Shown piece by piece: positions 1 to 7,549 of a DNA stretch of 64,000 bases (position 1 is the stretch's first letter; each line of letters starts with the position of its first letter). Both the position numbers and the translations under genes were made by a program. Source of the stretch: Clostridiales bacterium (lineage in GTDB: Bacteria; Bacillota; Clostridia; Oscillospirales; CAG-382). The stretch lies in the NCBI GenBank assembly GCA_003343885.1, contig QAKH01000059.1, positions 1 through 64,000 of the forward strand, written 5' to 3'. The notes beneath the pieces are model-generated. The model ran no database searches. It was not told where the DNA came from and saw only the letters and a program-made list of their open reading frames with translations.

Positions 1-102
1 TGTGCCAAGTGCGTTCAAAAACAGGCCTGACACAGCGTCCATCAGCTGGGAAACGATACTGCTGATCCATGTGACGATCCCTTCAAAAATCCAGTCAAGC
101 AA
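1..102 (-). CDS. N-terminus of a VirB6/TrbL-like conjugation membrane protein (partial)
   Basis: The open frame begins at a TTG (102..100) about ten bases after a strong GGAGG on the minus strand and runs off the left edge after 34 codons. The visible peptide is hydrophobic and amphipathic with two Trp residues and the pattern LDWIFEGIVTW. This resembles the start of the polytopic VirB6/TrbL-type channel proteins that follow the pilin gene in Firmicutes conjugative elements. The assignment rests on the short N-terminus and on its place directly after a pilin-like gene. The rest of the gene lies outside the window. Confidence 0.45.
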   Translation of the reverse strand, partial: MLDWIFEGIVTWISSIVSQLMDAVSGLFLNALGT

Positions 103-137
103 ATTTCATCACCTCCGTCCTGCCTGACCGCTTGTCC

Positions 138-494
138 TCAGCCTGTGTAGTTTCCGCCGGAAATCAACGGCTGTAAGTATGCAACCACAAAGCCGAGCGA
201 GTTCAAAACAAGCCAAGTGATTACAATTCGCTTAAGCCAACTGGTAGCTTCATCAACAGCTCGCTGGTTTCTTGATACCATTCTGACAACCAGCGCAATT
301 GCGGCAACTGTAACTGCGACAATGGTGCTTATGGCAACTATTTCGCCGTAAACATCCTTCATGATCGTCGAAAACCTGTCCCAAATCGTGTCTGCCATGA
401 CCGGCTGAACAGAAATGAGTGCGGCAGATACCATGCTGACCAATGACCAGTATACAGTTTGAAGCTTGCCGCTTTTACCCAATTGTTTGACCAT
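138..494 (-). CDS. VirB2/TrbC-like conjugative pilin protein
   Basis: This 118-residue protein has a signal-peptide-like N-terminus ending near VMA-D (about residue 35). A short polar stretch, a long hydrophobic helix (about 54-72), a basic loop and a second hydrophobic segment near the C-terminus follow. Small size, cleavable signal and two membrane helices are the layout of VirB2/TrbC pilins of type IV secretion systems. ATG 494 was preferred over an upstream in-frame TTG because AGGAGG (509..504) lies nine bases before it. The next gene starts 36 bases downstream and looks like VirB6, which fits a conjugation operon. It has its own promoter and an attenuator-like leader. Confidence 0.65.
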   Translation of the reverse strand: MVKQLGKSGKLQTVYWSLVSMVSAALISVQPVMADTIWDRFSTIMKDVYGEIVAISTIVAVTVAAIALVVRMVSRNQRAVDEATSWLKRIVITWLVLNSLGFVVAYLQPLISGGNYTG

Positions 495-523
495 GCCCAA
501 AAACCTCCTTCTGTAATTTCGGC

Positions 524-567
524 AATAAAAAATACCGTTTCAAAGCATCAAGCTGCTTCAAAAACGG
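524..567 (-). terminator. Leader attenuator: hairpin plus U-tract before the pilin gene
   Basis: On the minus strand the arm 567..554 pairs with 547..535 over about 13 base pairs, with a few G-T wobbles and one bulge, around a six-base loop. A T-rich tract (TATTTTTTATT, 534..524) follows at once. It sits between the predicted transcription start (about 597) and the pilin SD (509..504), so it would stop transcripts before the conjugation genes unless overridden. Confidence 0.6.
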
Positions 568-583
568 CATCCCTATTGTCCGA

Positions 584-596
584 TCCCATTTTGGGA
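584..596. promoter_or_regulatory. Operator-like palindrome at the ICE promoter start
   Basis: TCCCA-TTT-TGGGA is a perfect 13-bp palindrome covering roughly +1 to +13 of the minus-strand promoter at 604..632. That position suits a repressor of the conjugation operon. The binding protein is unknown. In the transcript the palindrome could also form a small 5' stem. Confidence 0.45.
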
Positions 597-603
597 CGAT
601 ACC

Positions 604-632
604 AGTATACCACAGTTTCAATTGCTTGTCAT
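604..632 (-). promoter_or_regulatory. Sigma-A-type promoter of the conjugation operon
   Basis: Reading the minus strand, the -35 is ATGACA (632..627, one mismatch to TTGACA), the spacer is 17 bp and the -10 is TATACT (609..604). The predicted start is near 597, about 100 bases before the pilin ATG. Just upstream, TTGGCACA is directly repeated (about 640-661). Confidence 0.6.
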
Positions 633-677
633 CGGCGCGGCTGTGCCAATTTTGTGCCAATTTATTTACCACCGTTT

Positions 678-1313
678 TCAGTTCAATCCCTCCAGCAATG
701 TCAGCATTTCAAGCCAGAAATCCACATCGGCTGCCGGTGAAGCCCAGAGCCGGATGGATAAGATCGTGATTGCTTGTTCCCGAAGCCGGTAATAATGGCG
801 CGGCGACAGATCCAAGCGGTAGAGCAGGTCCGTTAAACTCAGCTTTTCAGGCGTTATGTAGGTCTGATAAATCAGGTTATACAGTCTTTCACCGTCAGAT
901 GGCTTTTTCTTCAGAACGGTCAGAGCCTCATTCACACGGTCAAGCAATATTCTTGACTTTTGGATACCTGCAATTCTACTTTCGAGCTTTTTGTTATCCA
1001 ATGACGTTTCGATATCAATCCGGTCAATCAACTCATCCAATCCCTCAAAAGGCTCGTCCAACTCCTCAGCAATCGAATCGGGGAAACATTCCAGCATCCA
1101 TGCGATGGTTCTGTAGTTTTTCAAGAGCATAAGCGTGTTATGGTATGTGTTTTTCTTTTTTTCCTGCTGCGCTATGCGTATCTTTTCATCGTCAATCTTC
1201 TGATCTCCCAATATGCCTCGTCTGGTCAAAAGCCCAATAAATGCCTCTGAATGTGCGATAATGCGATCCTCTTCCTGTTTATACATCGCTTTTTTGTTCT
1301 GTTTACTGCTCAT
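678..1313 (-). CDS. ICE-borne regulator with a sigma-region-4-like C-terminus
   Basis: This 211-residue, highly charged protein is rich in Lys/Glu helices in its N-terminal two thirds. The C-terminal region (about 140-210) contains LSLTDLLYRLDLSPRHYYRLREQA. This has the look of a sigma-70 region 4 or ArpU-type helix-turn-helix, in which a short helix pair is followed by the basic recognition stretch RHYYRLR. No enzyme motif is seen. It overlaps the end of the preceding 351-residue gene by 11 bases and has its own SD (GGAG, nine bases before ATG 1313). It lies just upstream of the promoter and leader of the conjugation genes, so a role in controlling that operon is inferred. No closer family name could be assigned. 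Confidence 0.55.
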   Translation of the reverse strand: MSSKQNKKAMYKQEEDRIIAHSEAFIGLLTRRGILGDQKIDDEKIRIAQQEKKKNTYHNTLMLLKNYRTIAWMLECFPDSIAEELDEPFEGLDELIDRIDIETSLDNKKLESRIAGIQKSRILLDRVNEALTVLKKKPSDGERLYNLIYQTYITPEKLSLTDLLYRLDLSPRHYYRLREQAITILSIRLWASPAADVDFWLEMLTLLEGLN

Positions 1314-2358
1314 ATATAAAAATCTCCTTTGCTATTTTTGTTATATCCACAGGCATACATGGCCCACGGATATGATTTCTTTTAATTTCTGCAATTGGGG
1401 TATTATAATAACCCTTGCAGTCATAGTTATAATTCTTACAATTCCAACACAGAGAAAAATACGCGCGTATTATAGGGGAGAAAAATGCAACGCGATTTTC
1501 TTCCGCATTTGATAAGATAGAGGAGATTACTTTTTTGCTATACCAGGCGATTAACCTGTTGATATACGCATGATCGGACTCCTCTTTTTTTATTCCTTTT
1601 GCGCAAATGCGTATTTCATTCAAAATACGCACAATTTTATCCTGCGTGGGCAAGACAGTCTCTGCTTGTGTCGGATATATTTTATTAAAAACCAGACAAC
1701 CGTAAGAACCGGGGAGACGGTACAGAGCAAAGACATTCCCGTATTTCTTAAAAAATCTCCATACCTTTGTCTTTTCCCAACCCCAACGGTTACCGAGGGT
1801 TTCCAGAGTTAATGCGGCACCATAATCGTCATACTGAATCGTCGGCGCCAAAAAAGAAAACGCATTGCGTTGTTCTGCAAATACCGTGTGGCACCACAAA
1901 TCAAGCCATGCGTCTGATTCTTCAAATATATAATTGTTATCTGCAAGCCGCTGCGTTATGTTCCGTGGTAGGCAAAGGAAACCGTAATCATTTGAAGCAT
2001 ACACATTTCCATCCATGCATTCTTCTCCGGAGCATTCAACAACCCAGTCGGTTATGAGATAAGTTAGCTTTTTTGTATGCGGATCCAGCTCGTACTTTAC
2101 ATATCCGAGCCTTGACAGCGTATCCATCATTTCTAATGCCTGTTTTCGCGTTCTAACGCCTAAAATGCTTTTTAGACCAACGATACCGCCAGACCACATA
2201 CCGGGCGTTACAGGATTACTGTAACCGCAATAAGAGGCTGTTCCTTTACGAAATGCTGCACGGGATGCAAGACGAGCCCAAGAACCCATTACCCCCTTGC
2301 CCTGAGGAAGATGGGAACGCATTAGCTTTACCCATTGATATTTTAGCAAGCATTTCAT
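1303..2358 (-). CDS. Conserved ICE accessory protein of unknown function
   Basis: This 351-residue protein is the first gene of the element next to rlmD. Its start is ATG 2358 with a GGAG nine bases upstream. It lacks membrane segments. Visible elements are an N-terminal stretch with VKLMRSHLPQGKGVMGSWARL, a winged-helix-like block (GVRTRKQALEMMDTLSRLGYVKYELD, about 68-92), the block CLPRNITQRLAD and a second helical block (LETLGNRWGWEKTKVWRFFKKYG, about 184-206) that could bind DNA. The C-terminal part holds a Cys-rich stretch (CWNCKNYNYDC) that might bind metal. From memory, similar proteins occur in Tn1549-like elements of Clostridia without a known role. Two DNA-binding-like blocks suggest a replication or regulatory function, but this is not shown. 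Confidence 0.6.
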   Translation of the reverse strand: MKCLLKYQWVKLMRSHLPQGKGVMGSWARLASRAAFRKGTASYCGYSNPVTPGMWSGGIVGLKSILGVRTRKQALEMMDTLSRLGYVKYELDPHTKKLTYLITDWVVECSGEECMDGNVYASNDYGFLCLPRNITQRLADNNYIFEESDAWLDLWCHTVFAEQRNAFSFLAPTIQYDDYGAALTLETLGNRWGWEKTKVWRFFKKYGNVFALYRLPGSYGCLVFNKIYPTQAETVLPTQDKIVRILNEIRICAKGIKKEESDHAYINRLIAWYSKKVISSILSNAEENRVAFFSPIIRAYFSLCWNCKNYNYDCKGYYNTPIAEIKRNHIRGPCMPVDITKIAKEIFIYEQ

Positions 2359-2381
2359 AATACGATTCTCCTTATATATGC

Positions 2382-2413
2382 AAAAAGAGATGCCAAAAAA
2401 AGCATCTCTTTTT
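2382..2413. terminator. Bidirectional terminator between rlmD and the ICE genes
   Basis: AAAAAGAGATGC (2382-2393) and GCATCTCTTTTT (2402-2413) form a perfect 12-bp arm pair around eight bases. Both strands end in five Ts. On the minus strand it would end prsA-rlmD readthrough. It also lies directly before the SD of the 351-residue ICE gene, so it could act as a leader terminator for that gene. Confidence 0.7.
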
Positions 2414-2572
2414 CGATCATAAACAATTTTTTAGACTATTCTTTTGTGTTCCCACACACCAGGTCAATCGCAACTTTTACGATAATATAATTTTTTAGCT
2501 CCTTATTTCGGTATTTTCCTCCTTCTGAATTAAACACCGTATGCTTCACAAAGTGCTTAAATTCAAGGATTT
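2414..2572. other. Probable ICE attachment junction at the rlmD 3' end
   Basis: About 160 bp separate the rlmD stop from the terminator. No gene with a start codon was found here. On the minus strand an SD-like AGAAGGAGG has no ATG, GTG or TTG at the right distance after it, and an open reading frame crosses into rlmD in another frame. The 3' end of rlmD/rumA is a known integration site for several Gram-positive ICEs. The ICE-type genes start immediately beyond, so the att site is expected at or just inside the rlmD end. The exact core cannot be fixed without the other junction. Confidence 0.45.
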
Positions 2573-3949
2573 CTAAGTATCGCGGCGTTGTAGCAACACT
2601 ATTGTCTCCACATGCGCAGTTCTTGGGAACATATCGACACCTTCGGCACACACAGCAAAGTATCCGTGTTTTTCAAACTCTGCAAGATCCCTCGCAAGAG
2701 TAGCCGGATCACACGAAATATAAACGATGCGCCTTGCGCCTAAAGACGTAATTTTCGCCGCAGCTTCCGTTCCGCAACCCTTTCTGGGAGGATCTATCGC
2801 TATTACGTCAGGATGCAGCGCTTTAAGCTTTTCATCATCAAGTGCTGTGTCTGCACTCAAACATATGTATTCCGCATTTAATGAATTAAGCTTAGCGTTG
2901 TACCGTGCGTCTTCTGCCGCCTCGGGGACAATTTCAACTCCGAACAGTTTGGTTTCCTTGTCGGATATGCATATTCCAACTGAACCGGTGCCACAGTATA
3001 AATCTAATAAAGTGTCTCCTTTTTCAAGAGCCGCAAGTTTTTTAGCTATACCGTATAAAACTTCTGTCTGAGCGTGATTCACTTGCCAAAAGGAGGCAGG
3101 GGATATTCTGAATTTTTTACCGCATAACTCATCATTTAAATATCCGCTTCCGTATATCGTGCGCCAAGTATCACCAAGTACCGCATTTGAATTCTTGACG
3201 TTTTGGTTAATAAGTATCGAACATATAACGGGAAAAGCTTCGGTAATCATCGAGCAAAATTCGTCCTCGGTATTTTGATCTGTAAACCGTCCGGTTGTTG
3301 TTATCAGCGTAAGAATAATACTTCCTGCTGAAGATGAACGCATGTATATGCTTCTCAAAATACCTTTTCCAGTGCTTTCATCGTATGCAGATATTTTTCT
3401 TTGATTTGCAAATTCAAGAATTTTCTTGCAAACCTGCGGGAATATATCTGCGCTTATATCGCAATTTTGATGCTCTATAATGCGATGAGACTTTTTTGCA
3501 TAAAAACCGCAAATAAGCTTCCCGGATGAATCAGTCGATACCGGATATACTGCTTTGTTGCGGTATGAATATACCGAAGAAGCCGGGTGAAAATCGCTCA
3601 AACGCAGACGGAGTTTTCCTATACGCTCAAAAGCCGCGTTTATAGCGTCTTTTTTGAATTTGCACTCAGCTGCGTAAGTTATGTGCTGAAAAGAGCAGCC
3701 GCCGCATTTTCCGGAAACGGCACAGCCGTCGGCAGATCTGTCTGCCGACGGCTGTATGAGGTTTTCGATGATTGCAACGGCGTAACTTTTAGTGACTTTG
3801 ATAATTTTAGCGGTAACAATGTCTCCGGCACAGGAATTCTTCACGAAAACCGTCATTCCGTCTGAAGCATGGGCGATTCCGTTTCCGTTAGTATCCGTGG
3901 AGGTTACGGCTAATTCACATAAATCGTTTTTTCTCAAGTCCGTGTACAC
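2573..3949 (-). CDS. rlmD: 23S rRNA (uracil-5-)-methyltransferase RlmD/RumA
   Basis: This enzyme uses S-adenosylmethionine to make 5-methyluridine in 23S rRNA. The 458-residue frame has the family length. It shows an N-terminal TRAM-type beta domain (1-62), Fe-S cluster cysteines Cys76, Cys82, Cys85 and Cys163, the SAM motif DLYCGTGSVG (316-325), DPPRKG (386-391) and the catalytic nucleophile Cys413 in SCDP. The tail HVETIVLLQRRD is the normal end, so the adjacent ICE has not truncated it. The start is uncertain. GTG 3949 overlaps a weak AAGGG, and a TTG four codons later is equally possible. It follows the prsA-like gene by 34 bases and is probably cotranscribed with it. Confidence 0.93.
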   Translation of the reverse strand: MYTDLRKNDLCELAVTSTDTNGNGIAHASDGMTVFVKNSCAGDIVTAKIIKVTKSYAVAIIENLIQPSADRSADGCAVSGKCGGCSFQHITYAAECKFKKDAINAAFERIGKLRLRLSDFHPASSVYSYRNKAVYPVSTDSSGKLICGFYAKKSHRIIEHQNCDISADIFPQVCKKILEFANQRKISAYDESTGKGILRSIYMRSSSAGSIILTLITTTGRFTDQNTEDEFCSMITEAFPVICSILINQNVKNSNAVLGDTWRTIYGSGYLNDELCGKKFRISPASFWQVNHAQTEVLYGIAKKLAALEKGDTLLDLYCGTGSVGICISDKETKLFGVEIVPEAAEDARYNAKLNSLNAEYICLSADTALDDEKLKALHPDVIAIDPPRKGCGTEAAAKITSLGARRIVYISCDPATLARDLAEFEKHGYFAVCAEGVDMFPRTAHVETIVLLQRRDT

Positions 3950-3982
3950 CCTTATATATTAGTTTAATATTTGTGCTTGGAT

Positions 3983-5212
3983 TTATTTTTCAACTGTTTC
4001 AGTTTCAGTGTTTGAAGTGCCTGCTGCCTGTTCTTGAACCCTTAAATCCTCCATATAAGCATTGCCTTCGTCTATAATCGGCTGTACGAGTTCATCGAAG
4101 TTGTCAACTTTTACACACTCGGTGTTTTCAATCAGGTCTGCAAAGAAAGCGTCTATATCGTTGTAAGCTAACTCTATAAACTTCTCAGAAGAGGAGATGT
4201 CAGCGTCATCTAAAGGAAGACGCTTGATAATGTGATATCCGAAATCACTTTCAACAAGCTCACTGATCTGACCGTTTTCAAGAGAATATGCAGCTTCCTC
4301 AAACGGCTCAACCATCTGTCCTTCGCCGAAATAGTAGCCGGTCGTATAAGTCTCCATTCCGGGATCTGTATTGTATTCTTCAATCAACGCATCAAAATCT
4401 TCACCGGCATTGGCTTTGTCAAGTACTTCCTGCGCCTTGGCACGAGTTTCCTCTTTCTGTTCTTCCGTCACTTCTGAGCCGTCTTCGTTTTCAGGGAAAG
4501 ATATAAGAATATGCTTAGCTCTGATATAATTGTTTTCATTGTAGAAATCAAGCGTCTGCTGCTTTATATCTTCATACTTTTCTCCGCCCTCAAGATAGAA
4601 GCTGTCATACAGCTTGAGGTAGAGATTGTATATTGCCTCGTTTGACATCATATAAAATGGAGTTATGGCATAGGTATCGTTAAGAATTGTGTCGGATTCC
4701 TCGCCGAACTGCTCGGTTATCATGTCGTAAACTGCGGTAACATTGGTGTCAAATTCCGTCTGGGTTAAGGCAATATTTTTTTCGGCTGCCGTGTTTGAAA
4801 CAAGACCATTCATCTTAATAGCCTGATTGAAGTATTCATCAAACATGTTGAGGTATTCTTCGTTTGAGTCCCAGTCAGATCCGTAATAGTTTGCGAATTC
4901 CTTGATGTAGTTGATATAGTAGTACCTGTACTCAGAATACGTAATATCATATCCGTCAAGAGTCATTACAACAAGCGAATCGTTGTCAGTCTTTCCGACT
5001 TTGGCTTCTATCTGCGTATAAATATCCTGCAAGGATAAAACCGGCGAATTGTCAACGACTTCATCTTGAGTACCGTTTTCTCCAGAGTATTCGTTGTGTT
5101 CGTTTCCGTTAGTACCTGTATCGTTTGTATTCTCATTGTTAGAGCAGGAAACAAGAGATGCAGATAATAACAAAGCTGCAAGTGTAGCCGCAATAATCTT
5201 TTTGTTTTTCAT
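3983..5212 (-). CDS. PrsA-like lipoprotein foldase (PpiC/parvulin peptidyl-prolyl isomerase)
   Basis: This is a predicted extracytoplasmic peptidyl-prolyl cis-trans isomerase that helps secreted proteins fold. The 409-residue protein has a lipoprotein signal with the lipobox LVSC (Cys23), then an acidic Asn/Glu-rich linker. A SurA/PrsA N-terminal helical region (about 60-220) follows. The parvulin domain (about 230-330) starts with RAKHILISF and ends with FGYHIIKR, both typical of PpiC domains. The C-terminus is a Glu/Thr-rich tail. ATG 5212 is preceded by AAAGGAAATTG. The gene is divergent from recG and lies just upstream of rlmD on the same strand. Confidence 0.88.
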   Translation of the reverse strand: MKNKKIIAATLAALLLSASLVSCSNNENTNDTGTNGNEHNEYSGENGTQDEVVDNSPVLSLQDIYTQIEAKVGKTDNDSLVVMTLDGYDITYSEYRYYYINYIKEFANYYGSDWDSNEEYLNMFDEYFNQAIKMNGLVSNTAAEKNIALTQTEFDTNVTAVYDMITEQFGEESDTILNDTYAITPFYMMSNEAIYNLYLKLYDSFYLEGGEKYEDIKQQTLDFYNENNYIRAKHILISFPENEDGSEVTEEQKEETRAKAQEVLDKANAGEDFDALIEEYNTDPGMETYTTGYYFGEGQMVEPFEEAAYSLENGQISELVESDFGYHIIKRLPLDDADISSSEKFIELAYNDIDAFFADLIENTECVKVDNFDELVQPIIDEGNAYMEDLRVQEQAAGTSNTETETVEK

Positions 5213-5395
5213 AACAATTTCCTTTCATAAACAGTGATAAACACCACATGTTAGTAAGATAAGCATATGATACATTTCTATTATGAAAACTGTGTGAATA
5301 ATCCGTACAATTTACAATTTGTACAAAATTGAATTTTGGGTGTGTATATAATATTATCTGTAGGAGAAAGATATCAGAAAGGGAAGTATACGCAA

Positions 5396-7498
5396 ATGCC
5401 CAAAAATTTGTACGAAATTCCTTTGTCAGAACTCAGAGGAATAAGTACGGCACGGGAAAAAATGTTTTGTCAGGCCGGAATATGTTCAATAGGAGAACTT
5501 TTAAGATATTATCCGAGAAGTTACGAGAATCGAGGAAAAACAGTAACTGTGTCTGACAGTGACGGGGAAGGAAGCAAGTCGCTGATACTGGAGGTTCTGA
5601 CTGCTCTCAGAAGTTCACCCGTGAAAGTATCAAAAGGAGCAAAAACATCAACTGTGCAAAGATTTATTGCAACAGATAAAACAGGCAGTATAGAAATTGC
5701 TTTCTTTAACCGTCCGTTTTTGAAAGATATGTTTGTTCCCGGCAGAAAGTTCAGATTTTACGGACCTGTTACAAACAAAAACAGGAAAAGAACAATGGTC
5801 TCGCCGGAGTTTGAACCTTTTAATGAAGGAGCAAAACTTCCGGAACTTGTTTCAGTATATCCGTTGACATCAGGATTGACGCAGCGATTGATAAGTGCCT
5901 GCATCAAACAAGCGCTTGAAAAATACAAGGATGACATACTCGAAACATTGCCTCCGGATATTTTAGAGAGAAATAACCTGATACAGATGTATGAGTCACT
6001 GACGGAAGTACATTTTCCTAAAGACAGTATTCATCTTGAGAATGCCAGAAGGCGATTGGCATTTGAAGAGCTTTATGATTTTTTTCGAAGAACAATAACT
6101 CTCGGCGAATCGGTGCGGCGCGGCAAAGCTTACCGGATAAAATATCCGGATATGCGGGCTTTTACTGCAAAACTGCCGTTTGAGCTGACACTTGCACAAA
6201 AGCATGCAATACAGGATATATTGATAGATATAACATCGGTATCAAGTCCGTCGGAAGAGTTAAAATCAAGAATATCATATGTGCATCCGTCAAGAAGACT
6301 TGTGCAGGGAGACGTCGGATGCGGCAAAACAATAGTGGCGTGCGCAGCGGTGTATGCAGCAGCACTCAGCGGTTTTCAGTCGGCTGTTATGGTACCGACG
6401 GGAATACTCGCCCGTCAGCACTATGAGGAAATGAGCCGGCTGTTAGAAGAGTTCGGAATAAAAAGCGTACTGCTTACAGGCGGAATGAGAGCGTCCGAAA
6501 AGAAAGCGGCGCTTGCCATGATAAAAACGGGACAGGCAAAGTTAGTTATAGGAACACATGCGCTTATTGAGGAAGGCGTGCTGTTTGACCGACTTGCGCT
6601 TGTAATAACAGACGAACAGCACCGCTTCGGAGTAATGCAGAGAAAAGCTTTGGAGGATAAAGCGGGAATTGACAGTATAAAACCTCACGTTGTTGTTATG
6701 TCGGCAACGCCTATACCCAGGACTCTTGCAATGATAATGTATTGCGATCTTGATATAAGTATTATAGACAAAATGCCAAAAGGAAGAAAACCGGTAGAAA
6801 CGTACGCCGTCGGAGAAGATAAAAGAACAAGAGTTTACAATTTCATAGCGGATCTTATAAAATCCGGAAGACAGGCATACATAGTATGCCCGCTTGCCGA
6901 CCGGAACGATTCGGATGTAAATGAAACAACTGCCGAGATGAAATCGGCGCGTGAATACTGCGAAAGCTTAAAATCGACGCCGCTTGGGGAGTTTGTGACA
7001 GAGTATATTCACGGAAAAATGAAACCGTCGGAAAAAGAGGAAATAATGGGGCGTTTTGCTTCCGGAAAAATAGATGTACTTGTGTCAACGACTGTAATCG
7101 AGGTAGGGGTAAATGTTCCGAACGCAACGGTCATGCTTGTGGAAAACGCCGAAAGATTCGGACTTTCCCAACTGCACCAGCTTCGCGGCAGAGTCGGCAG
7201 AGGAAAAGAAAAATCATACTGCATACTTATGTCACCGGTATCGTCAAAGAAAAAATCGGAAAGCAACTTTACAAAAAGGCTTGATGTGCTGTGTAAAAAT
7301 AACAGCGGATTTACTGTTGCGGAAAAAGATCTTGAGCTAAGAGGACCTGGAGAATTTTTCGGCGTTCGGCAAAGCGGAGAGATGTCTTTCCGCATAGCGG
7401 ATATCGCAGCTGATATGCAGCTTGTGTATATGGCAAAGGCAGAGGCGGAAAATACGTGCAGAAAAGGCACAAACGCAAACGCGGAGTATGCGTTGTAG
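5396..7498 (+). CDS. recG: ATP-dependent DNA helicase RecG
   Basis: RecG remodels stalled replication forks and branch-migrates Holliday junctions. From ATG 5396 the protein has 700 residues, close to the family length. An N-terminal wedge/OB region (about 60-165) is followed by a superfamily 2 helicase core with Walker A GDVGCGKT (about 304-311), DEQH (about 405-408), SATPIPRTL, and the helicase C motif LHQLRGRVGRG. The C-terminal RecG motif ELRGPGEFFGVRQSG is present. The frame is open upstream to a GTG at 5336, but AGAAAGGGAAG before ATG 5396 and the typical MPKN start favour 5396. A TATAAT lies at 5347-5352 without a clear -35. uvrA follows 51 bases downstream. Confidence 0.97.
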   Translation: MPKNLYEIPLSELRGISTAREKMFCQAGICSIGELLRYYPRSYENRGKTVTVSDSDGEGSKSLILEVLTALRSSPVKVSKGAKTSTVQRFIATDKTGSIEIAFFNRPFLKDMFVPGRKFRFYGPVTNKNRKRTMVSPEFEPFNEGAKLPELVSVYPLTSGLTQRLISACIKQALEKYKDDILETLPPDILERNNLIQMYESLTEVHFPKDSIHLENARRRLAFEELYDFFRRTITLGESVRRGKAYRIKYPDMRAFTAKLPFELTLAQKHAIQDILIDITSVSSPSEELKSRISYVHPSRRLVQGDVGCGKTIVACAAVYAAALSGFQSAVMVPTGILARQHYEEMSRLLEEFGIKSVLLTGGMRASEKKAALAMIKTGQAKLVIGTHALIEEGVLFDRLALVITDEQHRFGVMQRKALEDKAGIDSIKPHVVVMSATPIPRTLAMIMYCDLDISIIDKMPKGRKPVETYAVGEDKRTRVYNFIADLIKSGRQAYIVCPLADRNDSDVNETTAEMKSAREYCESLKSTPLGEFVTEYIHGKMKPSEKEEIMGRFASGKIDVLVSTTVIEVGVNVPNATVMLVENAERFGLSQLHQLRGRVGRGKEKSYCILMSPVSSKKKSESNFTKRLDVLCKNNSGFTVAEKDLELRGPGEFFGVRQSGEMSFRIADIAADMQLVYMAKAEAENTCRKGTNANAEYAL

Positions 7499-7549
7499 AA
7501 AACCGCCGGAAAATGCTTCGCATCGGAGCGAAAGGAAGGTAATATAAGT

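Noticed and set aside
640..662. Sigma-54-like TGGCAC-N5-TGGC on the minus strand
   Set aside because: It arises from a direct repeat of TTGGCACA. The -12 box has a mismatch (TGGC not TTGC), and a better sigma-A promoter lies just downstream.
2436..2651. 71-residue open frame overlapping the rlmD end
   Set aside because: It overlaps rlmD in another frame, and its GTG start lies inside rlmD without a usable SD. The part outside rlmD (37 residues) shows no clear family. It is best read as junction sequence.
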